A stretch of DNA of 64,000 nucleotides from Streblospio benedicti (GCA_019095985.1 CM032661.1:16372313-16436312), one strand, 5' to 3'; positions 38,349 through 51,194 are shown, counted from the first letter of the stretch. Numbers and translations: made by a program. Notes: generated by a model not told the origin, from the sequence alone.

Positions 38349-41300
38349 ATGTTTTTGATTCTGAAATCTTGCTGTAAGGAGTTATTTAGGGATTTGTGTG
38401 ATTTCGCCAAAGAAAGACCTTTTCTTACAATAACGGCCCTTGGCTCAGGTGGGTATTTTTTGTGTTCTAAGAATATTAATGAAAACATTGAGGGTATGGA
38501 TAGTCCTAATGGAGTTTGGAAAGGAAACATGCGTGGTGTGAGGATGATGATAATGTTGATTTCATCTCACTTATTGCAATTAGTATGGTCTATGCAATAT
38601 GTATGGTTACTAACATTCAAAATACAATTACTTTTGCAAACCACAATTCAATATTTGTTATGTCATTTAGCAGCCCTTTTATGTCATGTCCCGTACCTTC
38701 CTGCTGTATCTTATTAATTCACCGTAAATAAAAAAAAGTCCATCACCATACAAAAATAAATGTTTTCTCAGTAGTAAGAGCAGCGTGAGATTGGTTGGTA
38801 TATACCAAAATACAGGATTCTGATTTCATGCTAGAAGCAGTGCACAGCCAAGAATCTGACTTGAGTCTGCATGCGGAGTTGTAAGCTTAATATTAACCAG
38901 AGGCAGACCCAACGGATACATTTTACCCCTGACATCCCGTAAAAACCCATCCACCTCAAGCCCCATTTTTTAAAAAATTGGGTCTGCTAGTTACACTATA
39001 TTGAGTAGTATTTATCTGTGCTTCAGCACTTTTGCCCCATAACAGTCAAGCGTACACTCTGGTGCATTATCACGAAATATATATGTCTATTGTGTTTTAT
39101 TTTTATTCCTCTTTTCAGTGTTTCCGTTTTGATTTTCTTGGTAGAATTCCTAAATCAGTGCCACACAAATGTTATACTGCTGTCAAAAAACCCATTTATG
39201 TACATGCATAACTGTCAGAGACTAATATAAAAAAGCAAACGATTCATCATTGACGGCAGGTGCGGCTCTCGCCCTTCTTTACCAGCACCTTCGCGCGCCC
39301 CCCGGAAGTTGCCTGCCGCCCGGGCCTAGGGTCTGGCCGCTGTTGGGTGGACTAATGCCCTCCCCAGACGCCTTCCATCTCGACTGCATGACTCTGACTG
39401 ACACATACGGGGACGTATTCTCATTACAAATTGGAGGCAGGTGAGTGCATTGTGTTGCAGAAGTGGAGTGTGATCTCGTGATTTTTTTCGTTTTTTTCTC
39501 TCTTTTTTTTCTTCTTTTTGTGTGACTGTGCTTGGGGGCTCAGGAAACCCCATATAATTTTCTGTCTCATTTTAATATATTTCCTATTTTCTTCTTTTAT
39601 CACACATTTTTCCAATTTTCCCAGCATCACCCCCCCCATACAAACACATCCCGCACACGTAAATATAACCTCTCCCCTTGTGGTACAGTGTAACATGTAA
39701 GCCACAAGGGCACCACTCTAAATGTATTTGTCTTCAAAAGAACATAACGCCGGTATTTCGAAAGCATTAGGTTTTAGGTCGTTGTGATGTCACCAGGACA
39801 GTTGGATGTATTTCAAGCAAAAATCTCAACTGGCAATAATCTACTTGTTAAGTCACAACAAATAAATACGGGTAGTTGTAATTTTGTATGTGTGTACATA
39901 GTTATCATTTTCTAACAACTTTGTGTCGTCACTAATTTTCAACGTTCTTAACGCAATATGAACTGGTCAAGATGTGTCATTATAATAAATTTTCTTTTTA
40001 GACTAGTTGTGATCCTCAACAGCTATGAAGCGATCGTCGAGGTGTTCTTGAAGCGTGAGTCTACAGCGAATGACCAGCACACGGCAAACCCACTGACCAC
40101 ACACCTGGCGGACGGTCAGTTCTGATACATTGGTCACCTCTCTATCTTAAACAGGTTGTGCCAACTATTATATTTGTCCTTACCGCATGTACATATAAAA
40201 TAACGCATTGATAGAGTGATAATTCCTAATGTTAGAATTTCATGAACAAATTAATGTATGAAATGTCTACTCTTTGAAATGTAACTATTTGAACTTTTTG
40301 CGGAAAAAAGATTTAGTCACATGTAGCTTTCGGTCAAGTAACATGGCCTCTATCAACAGAGCCTATTTGTCATTAGATCCTTGTGGGATGAATGAGCTCT
40401 GCTTACAAACGTCATGTGGTATGACCGAAAGCTACACATGAGATTTAGAAAAGAAAGTTGAAAGCAATTGTGTAAATAGTAGAAATGAATTATAACGTGA
40501 ACAAACAAATGCATAACCAACAGAATTTTATAACATGTGAAATGAGTAATACGGCTAGCGATAGTGCAATAATCATATTCTTGTAAATTGATCTGTAGAA
40601 TGTTCACATGACATATGATTGAAGGTAAAATGAATGTTGAGACTGTACAGTTTGATGCAGAGATCGTATTCGCGCCGTATGGAGACCAATGGGAGGAAGA
40701 CAGAACATTTGCAGTTCAAGCTTTTAACACAAGCAGGTGAGTATGAGTGGTGTACCACAGATTTCTATGTTTCCGTCCCATACATTCACTTATCTAGATA
40801 GTCCAAAAATACACGATAAAAAATTCCATATATGGCATTCATGCACAATTTTGACTAGTCTCGATATATTAATGCTCCTTCACAAAATAAGCTATTTTAG
40901 AAGGTACGAATGTGCACATAATTTTGAATTCTCCAGAAAGAGTATCCAAACAAGTCGTGTTAAAAACATTTCTCACTGCCATGTGCAACAAAACAACCCT
41001 TCACGAATCTCCTATAGACATAATTTCTCCATTGAGACCACTTGAACCCAACCCCCAGAAGGATCTCAATACTGTTTCTACTGTATCATGAGTGATCTCA
41101 TTTACCGGTCCTACTGTACAGGTAATGTTTCTCCACCCGCAGGGTAGAGTCGGCCATCCTGACGTCTGTTGACGACCTGGTGGCGGAGCTGGCCGGTTGC
41201 GGCTCTCGCCCGCTAGACGTCGCCCCTCTCATCACCGCAGCCTCAGCCAACGTCGCATTTGACCTTCTCTTCAGTCAGAGGTGAGTTATGTTGGTAGAAT

Positions 41301-44300
41301 CTGGATTTTGGAAAATGCATGTAGGGGTTCGTTTAAGGTATATCTCTGGTTTGACCTCACACTTTATTGTATATTGCGTATGTGCCAAAAAGGCAATGAA
41401 AATGGATTATGTTTATCAAAAACAGCAAAAAAAGTGGTGGGGGAAGGGGAAGGGGGGTATGCTGCACCTGTATCTGCGTATGTGCTGTGAGTTCTTTTGG
41501 GAGGAAAATGGCAATATGGCTTGTGGTTATTATGATCTAGATCTAAATTCAGCTATTACACATCAGAATTTTTATGGTGGCAACACAAGGTTGCGAAGTC
41601 TCCAGTCTCCACCTATCTCGTCTTCGCTATCATAACATTATTGTTGCAGCATATAATCTGTGATTGTTGGTACCAAAAATGGCATTATATGAATACTCTT
41701 TGATATTAATCCTTTGACATTACCTAGTTTGGGAATAAAAATCTAGTGAAACCTCTGAAAATTGTGTGTTGTTATTCAAATCAGGACGAAGTTATTTTCT
41801 CAAGTTCATCGGCAAGCCTAGATTTAATTTAGTTGATAAGTCACCAAATATATACCAGCTTAAATCTAGAACGAAAAAGAATATTCATATTGAAACAAAA
41901 CATGTCCCCTTGCGATATGATCCATAGATACGACCACCGAGATCCGAACCTGCAGCGTCTGGTGGACGTGATCACGTCATGGTACAGTCAGGTGGACCGC
42001 CTGGCCACGTCCTGGTCTCATCTCTACCTACCAACATGGCTGTCACATCTGCTAGCACGTGGTCAGACTTGACTTGATATTTCTTTTTTTCTAGAATATT
42101 CTCACCGTTTGGAATCACTCTTTATGAGAGGTCGATAAGTTTTCGTGTTTCCATTGATAATTTAGTTATGGAGAGAATTATACGACTATTCTTAACAATT
42201 GTGTTGTAGCATATTCGATTAATCATTTTTTTTTCGTTGTTTTAATTTTGATTTCATTTAGTCTTGATTCTCATACCCGTCGAACTCCTTTGGTCCTACT
42301 CCCCACATACCTCTCTTTTGCCTATACTCCATATCCCAGAATTTTCCAGACTTTTGCCTCACTGCCCACTTCTATGAAATATCACACACTTAATTTATTT
42401 ATCTTTTTCGTTCCCTATTTTCATATTTTCCCACATCACAAGTTCCCCATAAACCCAACCCCTATGCATAACTTCACTTTGAGCTTTTTCTGTTCCAAGA
42501 CACATTGGCGAGCATAGAGGAGAGTCTGGATAAGCTGGAGGACTTCATCACAGGGCAGATGGAACGTCCTCCTCGACGGCGCCGGTCTGGCGAAGCGGGG
42601 GCAGACCTCACCCTGCACGGCGACCTGGTGGATGAGTTCCTCGCAGCAACGTGTGATGACCACGGTCAGTCATTCTCACATTTACATATACTCGCAAAAG
42701 ATAGAATCTAAAACTCAGCTACATTCAAAGCACCGGTAGTAGTAAACATGTCGAACTTCCACTACGGCCTCTTTACTTGACAGTGGTCTGTCAGTAGGGA
42801 GGCATGCACAGTAAGGAGCCAGTAAAGACTAAGAGTTCCAGTCCTTCGTCGATCTGTCGTGTATACGCCCGAAAAAATAGGACTATAGCAGACCTCCTTT
42901 TGATGGGATTATTTAGATTATTTACATTCGGTTAACCAAAGTTTTTCATGCTCATAACTGGTCATAAAGTGACCAAAAGTAGGCCCATAGTAGGCCTGGC
43001 CTCAATAGCAAAATTCTACGGTAAATATTTAAAAGACCGCCACATCCGTTATAATCCAATCACCAGACGACCCCGCCGCCGCCCCCAGCATCCTCCTCCG
43101 CGGTCGCCGGCGTCGTTTCGTGGACAGGCTGGTGTCCCTCCTGCCTGGCGCCGTGACCGCGCCCGCCGTGCTGCTGCGCCGCCTCCTGCTCTACGTGGCC
43201 GCCTTCCCCGACCTCCAGCGCGACCTCCACGACGAGCTTGACAGTGCCGTGCCGCCGGACGCCGCACAGGTACGGACAGTGGCTTGTGGCCATGCTTGTC
43301 AGAAACTCATGACACCTGCTATGTGTTTCTGTGGCCGAAGTGGCCTTGTTCCAAATAAGCTGCACCTTCAATCTTGAAGATTGCGGATAGGGAGTTGGAA
43401 TCAGCAATAGAAGGACTGGTGATCTTGCACGCAGGTTAGATTAACAGTCAGGTATTGCGGTGGCCATTAAACAAAAGTCATTTCTCAGATATGAGGGATA
43501 CGGTTGCACGCATATCCGTAATACTTTCACATTAATTGGGTACCAGTCATGCGAGTAGCAGAGCGATGATCAGCATGAGTTACAATGGCAAGTGCCCTTC
43601 TATTGAGCCCTTATATTGTGAGTAATACAGTAGTGCACTGTTAGTATAATACATGCATGTGGGGTCAAAAATTCACAATGCAAACTGTATCATGCTAATA
43701 CGAAACACCTCTACAATACAAGATCCGCAATGCTCCTGCTGTACATATGTGTGGGAAACTTGCAATATGAAAAGATAATTTAGCCAACACTATTATTCCA
43801 GCCGTTATATGGACTGGGAGTTGCACTCGTGACCAGATAGTCGTTGATTCGATTTCCGGTCGGCTCTGGTGATGAGTGTTGAGTAAACTCATCCCTAAAC
43901 TGGTACACACTGGTCCGTAGTACGCACAAGTTAAAACGGCACATGTTGGGCAAGTGAACGTAAATGTTGATTGATAAACACGTATGCGTTACAGTTGCGA
44001 TGAAGTGTATGCTCATCAGGGACTCGAAACTGTGATAAGGATGTCAATGACCAGGTGTGAATGTAGAGTCGTTTGATCCTGTCAAGCGGCAAGTTAAGAC
44101 CATAAACTTGACAGTTACATCATTTAAATTGAGCTGCTTCCTCCCCTTCGCCCAGGTGTCACTGTGTGACCTGAGCGCGCTGCCGCTGTTGGAGGCCACC
44201 TTACTGGAGACACTACGCCATGGTGGGACACTCCACTTCTCCGTGTCTCCACGCGGTACATGCGACACACAGTACCGCGACCGCACCATACCAAGGTCAG

Positions 44301-46067
44301 GATGCGCCCAATAGTTTAGAATATCCAGTTTCTTCTCACATTGTGATTTTCACGAGTGGTAGGAAAAATAATTGAATTCTAAATAGTATAAGTTCTGGAT
44401 ACTATTTTGATATTATGAGCTTCGCCAAGGAATGGTCCTTTAAACTAGCCAAACAAGTGTCCATCCCGGACTTGGCTCTGTTATGTTAAACTTTGACCTG
44501 CTGAATCACTACCATTGAGATATTTTTATACCCTGAAAATAGTTCCAAGTAATTTTAGTATGTGTATAAAATATCAGTAGAAATACTCATCTTTCGTGTG
44601 CAATTATCAAAATATGTATTGTGAGGCACCCACACATTATCCAGCTTATAATTCAGTAGTTTATATATGAGGTCATCTCTGTAGTTCTCTCTGGTATGCA
44701 AAGCAGCCTCATGGTGCACTTGTTTAGTAATACCAGTAGAGAAATATGGTTGGTTTTATGATAGATTTGTAAACATGAATAGATTAACGTATAATGACGG
44801 TTAGATTCCTCATGCATTATGTACAGATGATGAAGGCAGTGGGAGATGACATGAGAGCCACAATCCTTGCAGCCTCAAGTCTAAATTTTTGTTATTTTTG
44901 GCCCTGTGGACACCTTGGGGAGAAGCGTTCAAATATGACAGGTGTCCTTCAAAAGAGGACATTGACTTTATATGTGATACATAGGAGGAGTAAAGTTAAG
45001 AGAAATAGGAAACAGAGGAATTAAAAACTGTCCACATAAGACTGCTTTCCTTAAAAAGGAGGTGTCCATATGGTTAAGTTCCACTGTACTGCATTTAGAC
45101 AATACTGGTTTCTAAGTGTATCTACTAACCCAGGTCAGCGGAGGTGATAGCCAACTTCTATGCAGTGCACATGGACGGGACACTGCACCCCGACCCACAC
45201 GAGTTCTGGCCAGAACGCTTCCTTGACGAGGAGACGGGAGGCGTCATGCCAACAGCGGGAAGGGTTATCTCAGTGGGCGTGGGTGAGTACTGGTAAACTA
45301 GGAGTCACTTTCCTTGTATTAGTACTAGCAATAGATGGTTCTACTACAAATGTCAACTGTTGTGAAAAAACACCTTTATCAACAAGTGGGTCTCTTTCAA
45401 CGTGTACTGGAAGTTTTTTTCTTGAGAGGTGGAGATTTTTATCTTTGTCATATATTGTGATCAATGTTGTGTAAATAAAATATATATTGGATACTCGATT
45501 GGAGTTGTATTTTTCTATCTACATAACTTGTCTATAATATGCAAACTGGTAGACAACGCCCTTTCATGTTGATCTATTTCAATTATTTTCAGACTTATAT
45601 TTTGACAATCATGGAGTTGAAGTTTCGAAGTTTCAGTCATAATAAAGAATGTCCCGATATACCAGCTTTGAATACCAAAGTTATTTTTAGTAAAATGTGC
45701 TTCGAGTTAATTTTACAAACTTTCAAACACTATTCCCTTTCATCAGCTACAGTATTCACCCTCCATCCAAGTAGAAAAAATGATAATTCAACAAATTATA
45801 GTTTAACAATAATAATTACACCCTTTCACTTCACTGGATAAGCACAGTCGGTCACGTGTTCACATGGTTGTCCTTGCAGGTCCGCGGGCGGCCCCTTGGC
45901 AGCAACACGTGCAGCGCCAGGTGCTCCTGTTTGCCGCTAATCTCCTTCTTGCATTTTCGTTCCGTCTACCCCGTGGTGAGAGCCACTTGGACCTACACCC
46001 TTCACCACCTGCAGGGAGGCCCCAGCAAGGGCCAGAGCCACTGAGGTTGCTGGTTAGACTGAGATAG
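38349..46067 (+). CDS. Cytochrome P450-like protein (clan 2) lacking the heme-ligand cysteine, 528 aa
   Basis: Eleven exons: 38349-38448, 39260-39440, 40002-40114, 40661-40736, 41143-41280, 41928-42061, 42500-42664, 43067-43269, 44156-44295, 45134-45282, 45880-46067. All GT-AG, phases agree, total 1587 nt with TAG. The N-terminus has a membrane anchor (PFLTITALGSGAALALLY) and a Pro-rich hinge (LPPGPRVWPLLGG), as in microsomal P450s. Present: C-helix W142xxxR146 (GDQWEEDR), K-helix E388TLR391, and PERF-type FWPERF (441-446). Altered: the I-helix oxygen motif reads PGAVT (329-333), keeping Thr but losing the acid. The heme loop reads VGVGPRAAPW (464-473): Phe to Val, ligand Cys to Ala471 (codon 45891-45893), final Gly to Trp. 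Without the thiolate ligand normal P450 catalysis is not expected. The open frame suggests it is not a simple pseudogene. Two Arg-rich stretches (PPRRRRSG, LRGRRRRF) precede the I-helix. Overall it resembles CYP1/CYP2/CYP17-type sequences. Confidence 0.9.
38902..38987. mobile_element. Short MITE with GGCAGACCCAA ends
   Basis: GGCAGACCCAA at the left is matched by TTGGGTCTGC at the right around an 86-bp element in intron 1 of the P450-like gene. It is related by its ends to the element at 31123. Confidence 0.45.
40318..40440. mobile_element. Short foldback MITE
   Basis: Inverted arms CACATGTAGCTTTCGGTCA and CATGTGTAGCTTTCGGTCA (complement of the right end) surround about 65 bases in intron 3 of the P450-like gene. 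Confidence 0.55.
43800..43935 (+). mobile_element. tRNA-derived SINE remnant
   Basis: GTCGTTGATTCGATTTCCGG keeps the B-box order with one or two changes. It lies in intron 8 of the P450-like gene; only the head is clear. Confidence 0.35.
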
Positions 46068-46588
46068 CCACATGGGCACAGTCGTGTGTTTTTAAATAGC
46101 ATTTTTGTAGTGAGCGGTTTACCTAATCTGCAAAATTGTGTAAACTAGACAGTGTGATCTGAGAAACATGACGTTACAGATAAGGTTCATGAATCATACA
46201 TTTTAGATTTAATTCAAAGTTTAATGTTGCAATCATTGATGTCTGGAACAGTTCTGAATTCTGAAAGATGAATTGATTGATTACATACTTTTCTTGTCTA
46301 TATGTGTATAGTTGGGAATTTTATGGAATATTGTGGCTACTGAGAACAAACTAGCATATACTGGTCGTAAATTGTTTGAAAGGTAGATTTCTAGTGGCTT
46401 GAACAGTGCATTTGCTATGATAAATGTAACCAGCTACCAGTATATTCTGATTGGATAGGAAGACTGCTTCAATGATTATAGAGAAAGAACACCACTAGGT
46501 TAAATTTGATTGCTGTCTTTATGAATAGTAACCTTTATATAAGTAACCAAAATATTTTGTTCATAACATGATGTGTTTCCAACTGCTT

Positions 46589-46594
46589 AATAAA
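46589..46594 (+). promoter_or_regulatory. Polyadenylation signal of the P450-like gene
   Basis: AATAAA lies about 520 bases after the TAG at 46067. No better signal was noticed between them, and the next gene starts at 47165. Confidence 0.45.
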
Positions 46595-47164
46595 CATCGG
46601 ATGCAATTAATGATGTAAATAACATTTGTCGGTTTAATCCTTTTTATGTCGACATTCAATCGTCAATGTCATTTGAAAATAGTGCCTGCTCACTGGCAGA
46701 TACTGGTTTTCCGAAAAGTGGGAAGGAGCACAGTGGGACCCATATTTTTCATGGGCTCCTTACACTTGATGTCTTACAAACATGTAGATTCTAAAGGAAC
46801 ATGAACATAATTTAAATTTGTCTCCCTATTATTTACCAGCAATATCTAATTCTCAATCTAGCTTCACATGCGGGTTAGTATCCTATTGACATCACATCAC
46901 CTAGTAATAGCTCCCATTAGCGGAGTGTGACAACACAAAATAGACATGCATTAATGACATGTGTAATCAGATACAACAACAGTACGTGCAAAGTTAATGT
47001 ACTATTCATATTTGCAAATCTTTATGATAATGCGACTATAATGGTTATGCTTACTGAAACTCACATCCATTTAAGAACGAGCTGCATGTAAAGTTGACGG
47101 GGCAATTTGATTAAGGACCTTATTTCATAAACATAATATTTGGTGAGACTGATATTGGACTACT
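46595..47164. other. Spacer between the P450-like and chemoreceptor genes
   Basis: About 570 bases of AT-rich sequence with no ORF of interest. It should contain the chemoreceptor promoter, but no core element stands out. Confidence 0.4.
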
Positions 47165-50100
47165 ATGATGGCTGACAGTAGAGATGTAACGACCAGAGCT
47201 TGCGCAGCTCTGGATAGGCTTATTATGATGCTAAGAGTTTGTGGAATCTTTGTCTCAACTGGAAAGAGACAGACCAACCGAATCTTGGCTGCGTTTTGCC
47301 TGGTGTCCACAATCTTGGTGTGTTTAGGCACAATACGATATATCATCGTCTGCTTTGTGGAAATACAGATGGATCTCTTTGTAAGGCTCCTATACGCTGT
47401 TTCTTGGACAAGCATGAGCATCACTTTAATCACATTCAATCTAAGCAATCGAAGAGTTGACTATCTTGAGGACATCAGGCGCACTTTGAAAGAGAAATGT
47501 GACAGTATGATAAAACAGAAATTCGTAAAACATTGCAACATGATACTGATTTACATCATTACATATGGCACCTTTATCATGTTAGCAGTGATAATATTTT
47601 ACCACAGTGGATTCTATGCTGATACTTTCACATTTGCATACTACCCATTCATGGGGAACGTGAGTGGGCCATCCGAAGCTGCAGTTGCATACGTCATGAC
47701 AATATTCATGTGCTACGCTTACACTGAGGCTATGTATTTGCCAGGCCTGGCTTTCTGTTTAACGTCGGTAGAAATTGCTTTATTTGGTAACATCAGTTGT
47801 GAATTGAAGGCAATGAAAGCAACTGAGAAAGATGGCAAACTCCAAAGAGAATGCATTGAAACGTTGAGACAACAGTATATATCAATAGTGAGATTAACAC
47901 AAAAGCATGATGAGTTTTTACACATAGTGATAGCATTAAACATAGCTCAGACCGTAGCCACAGGTTGCTTTGGTATCTTTTTGATTGCAAATAATTCCAG
48001 CATGGTCGGTATAGTGACCTTTGTGACACAGACAACATTGGTCATCATCAATATTTCCCTTCTTTTGTGGTGTGGGATTTCTCTGAATGATGCAGTAAGT
48101 GATGCAGTATATTTAGTAACATATTGTAGACTTGTATAAAACAATTATTTGCACTTAAACAGTGAGCCACTTCTGTGAAAAATGATGTTGTTTCTATGCT
48201 ATGAATGTATTGCAAGCTTATGCTCATTCCACAGATATAATAAGCGATAACTCATGGCCATACAACACGTAGACTATGGCTAAACGTGGTTCTAATTAGG
48301 CCCTATTTAAGAATAGTGTATTATGGCACATCATACGAAAAAGTAGTTTTAAAGGGATTCCCGTTTACCTGCATACTAAGTATGTTGTGCTCCAGGCCAT
48401 GAACTGCAGGGAGGAATTATACGAACTCGACCCTCACAAGCTCCACAGTGATGAAGATCGCCAGTCCGTAAGTTTATCTGTCATATGGATACAAGCACTT
48501 GTTGTTAGACCGCAAAATATAACCAGCCACAAAATATAAACAGATCGTACCGACTATATATTTACACATCCGAAAATGGTCTAGCTGACACAAAATGTTA
48601 CCATTGTCGCAAATTGTAAGCAAGGTGATTAGAAAGATGTGTTTGATGTTTCCATAAACCAATCTGGTCACAGAATCAAAAGTCAGTTCTTGTCACTCAT
48701 TAACCCTTCAATTTCACATAGTTGGTGCTAATTCCAGGTTCTCCACAAGACTCCAGAAATGACCAAAACACATTATCAGTCTTTTTATGGTGCCTCTTGT
48801 GCATATTTTGTGGTAAAAACTTATAGGATCGTTTGGAATAACGGTCTGTGACCGTTCAGATAGTTTTGGAAAGCAGGCTCATGGGATCATTGGCAAATAG
48901 ACACCATAATACGGGAACATCTTCATGAACATCGTCAGCATGACTACCTTTAAGCAGAAAGTTATATCGATGGTCAAGCTAGCCCTCCAGAAAACCCAAA
49001 AAGGGGAAACGATTATTCAAATAAACAAATCGATAATCCATATCGGGAGTCCACAGGCCGAAAATAATCAAAATCACTTCTCATGACCTGAGAAGTGATA
49101 AGAATTCTAGGGCCAGAATCAGGCAGATGTGTGTCGAACAGATGGTTCTATTTTATGGTTTCATTGCTTCAGATTGTAACAGCAGTTGTGGCACTTACGG
49201 TTTCAACTGTCGACCATAATCCTCCCAAAAGCAGCAGACGAGGCCACAGTTAATCAGCTGCAGAAAGACCAGCAGAGAACCAGCCAAGAGCAGGCCATTC
49301 CCAACTGAACCAGCCTGACCACTCAATATTTGAGGCCAAAACACCCACAATCCAACTCGAAATTACTCTAACCTACTGGCGTCTTCTTGAGCATCTGGAA
49401 CTACCATGGTCTATGTGAAATTGGGGATTCATTCAAATAGAGCCAGGATGCAGTTACTAAACCCACCACCAGCCTCTCAGCTTTCAAAGAGTAAAACAGA
49501 AATACTCCCTCTACTATTTGTTGGCAAAAACGTACATTTTCCCTGTTTATAATTTTCTGCAGTGGATTTTGCATCAGCATGGTCCTTTTTAATTAACGCA
49601 AACCATAAATGGTTATAATATGAGTTGGTTGTATTTTGCGGTCTAACACTTGTTACCCAGCAGTCCCGATTCTAATGCATTCTATGATCACGATCAGTTT
49701 AGGTCAATGATCATATGCGGTCAAGAAATCCCACATCCCTAATTTCCATGGTCTATTAATTTCCCGCATCCCTTTCGTCGGAGACCCCCACCCACCCCAC
49801 CCACCCCCACACACGCACATACACACACACACCTTCAATTAAAAGAAGAAGAAAACATTGTTTCAACATGATTATAACACTCATGGTACGTATTCGATAC
49901 ACCTTACCAGTTTGTACAAGTTTACACACACGAATGTATGGGAAAGTTTGACCATTGCCTTTGATATGTTCCCATAGCTGAGCATGTTCCTGAGTTACGT
50001 GAACACACACCACTTGGGACTGACAGCCTACAACATGTTCCCCGTCAACAGAGAGACTTTCCTCATTGTAAGTTCCTGTCATGTTCGCGTTTCAAAGGGT

Positions 50101-51070
50101 ATATTTTAATGAAGTTCTGTTCTAAAAGAGGATACAGCTTGGAATTAATGATAATGATATCCATGTATAATGAGAAATGCTGCATTTAAACCCAATCATG
50201 AGTATATCACGGTTTCAACATGGGTAGACCCATAAATCCTAGATACCATTACCAAACCGTACTCTGTGGAATGTTACCGGTATACCATGACCGTTCACCT
50301 TTTGAAAAATACCAGTACCCAACCTGTACCCGTATCCAACCTGTACCCGTGGACTGGTAAGTTTGGGTACCTGTAGCCACACCGCAAGTAGGCGCAGGCC
50401 TACCCGAACTGAACAAATCTGTTACAAAGCCGCTCTGGTAGAGACTTTTTATCTAGAACTTGTAGATATAACAGTTTTCTGTAGTTGAATGCTCGATATA
50501 AGCAATTAATTAACCAACATATGTATTCGTACTGTTGTGCAAGGGAAATGAAAATTACTTCAAGATTACGGAAAATTTGAGATATAAAAGCAATATCACA
50601 ATAATGAGGTAATAATCTACTGTACATTGATACTCTGCCTTTTTCTTCTCTTTACAGCTGCGTTTATCCAAAACGTTATTTAAAAACATTAGAAATAAGT
50701 TCTATTGACATTTTCCGGCCTCTTGGTTCTTATCAAATCTAAAGAAAATCGAGATTTGATAAGGACCAAGAGGCGAAACAATGTCAATAAAACTTATTTC
50801 AAATTTTTTTAGAACTTTTGGATAAACGCAGCTGTAAAAGAAAAAGGTAGAGAATGAGACACGACGCTGTTTACCGTATAACAACTATAATGTGTACTGT
50901 ACATTTAATACCTACACCTTTCAAATGTTTTACTTGTCTAATTCTAACTTTTATTTCAGATTGGAAGCTCTATTATGACCTACACCGTTGTACTTTTTAC
51001 ACTACCAAGTTCTAGCTGTACAGGATACAGTGGATCGATTCATACTACGAATGGTTCAGTTGCCGAATAA
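47165..51070 (+). CDS. Gustatory-receptor-like (Gr/Or superfamily) seven-transmembrane chemoreceptor, 400 aa
   Basis: Four exons: 47165-48094 (310 codons), 48396-48467, 49978-50067, 50960-51070 (TAA). The three introns are all phase 0 and cluster near the C-terminus, the arrangement described as ancestral in animal gustatory receptors. Seven hydrophobic segments are visible at about 40-64, 71-91, 125-147, 170-200, 255-280, 285-310 and the end of exon 3 into exon 4. A long, charged intracellular loop precedes TM5, as in insect Or/Gr proteins. The C-terminal part reads LTAYNMFPVNRETFLI then IGSSIMTYTVVLFTLP, close to the TM7 signature TYhhhhhQF but with TL in place of QF. These receptors are ligand-gated cation channels with an intracellular N-terminus in arthropods; the ligand here is unknown. 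Two ATG codons are adjacent (47165 and 47168), so the start may shift by one residue. Confidence 0.85.
48504..49647. mobile_element. 1.14-kb DNA transposon with 7-bp target duplication
   Basis: The ends are inverted repeats starting GTTAGACCGCAAAATA, with about 22 bases matching at one mismatch. They are flanked by direct repeats ACTTGTT at 48497-48503 and 49648-49654. There is no transposase-sized ORF. It lies in intron 2 of the chemoreceptor gene. A 7-8-bp duplication would fit P- or hAT-type integration, but the termini are not clear hAT ends, so I leave the superfamily open. Confidence 0.7.
50629..50856. mobile_element. Foldback MITE of about 228 bp
   Basis: The left arm (CTTTACAGCTGCGTTTATCC, TCTTGGTTCTTATCAAATCT) is matched in reverse by the right arm (GGATAAACGCAGCTGTAAAAG, GATTTGATAAGGACCAAGAG). 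It is nearly symmetrical with a tiny loop and lies in intron 3 of the chemoreceptor gene. Confidence 0.7.
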
Positions 51071-51194
51071 CTATTAACCAAAGTAAACAGTATGTCTGTT
51101 TCACAACACCCACGTTAACACATTCATCCTAATCTATTCGGGCTTATTACTTATGGAAAATGTAATGTATATTCACTGTATATAGCAATTGCAG

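Noticed and set aside
41281-41635. Plus-strand ORFs in intron 5 of the P450-like gene
   Set aside because: They begin at the splice donor and read intronic, G-rich repeat-like sequence; the P450 frame continues correctly at 41928.
45880-46044. Alternative frame of the last P450 exon containing cysteines
   Set aside because: It breaks phase with the preceding exon and loses the GPRxxPxQQ alignment and the following helix.
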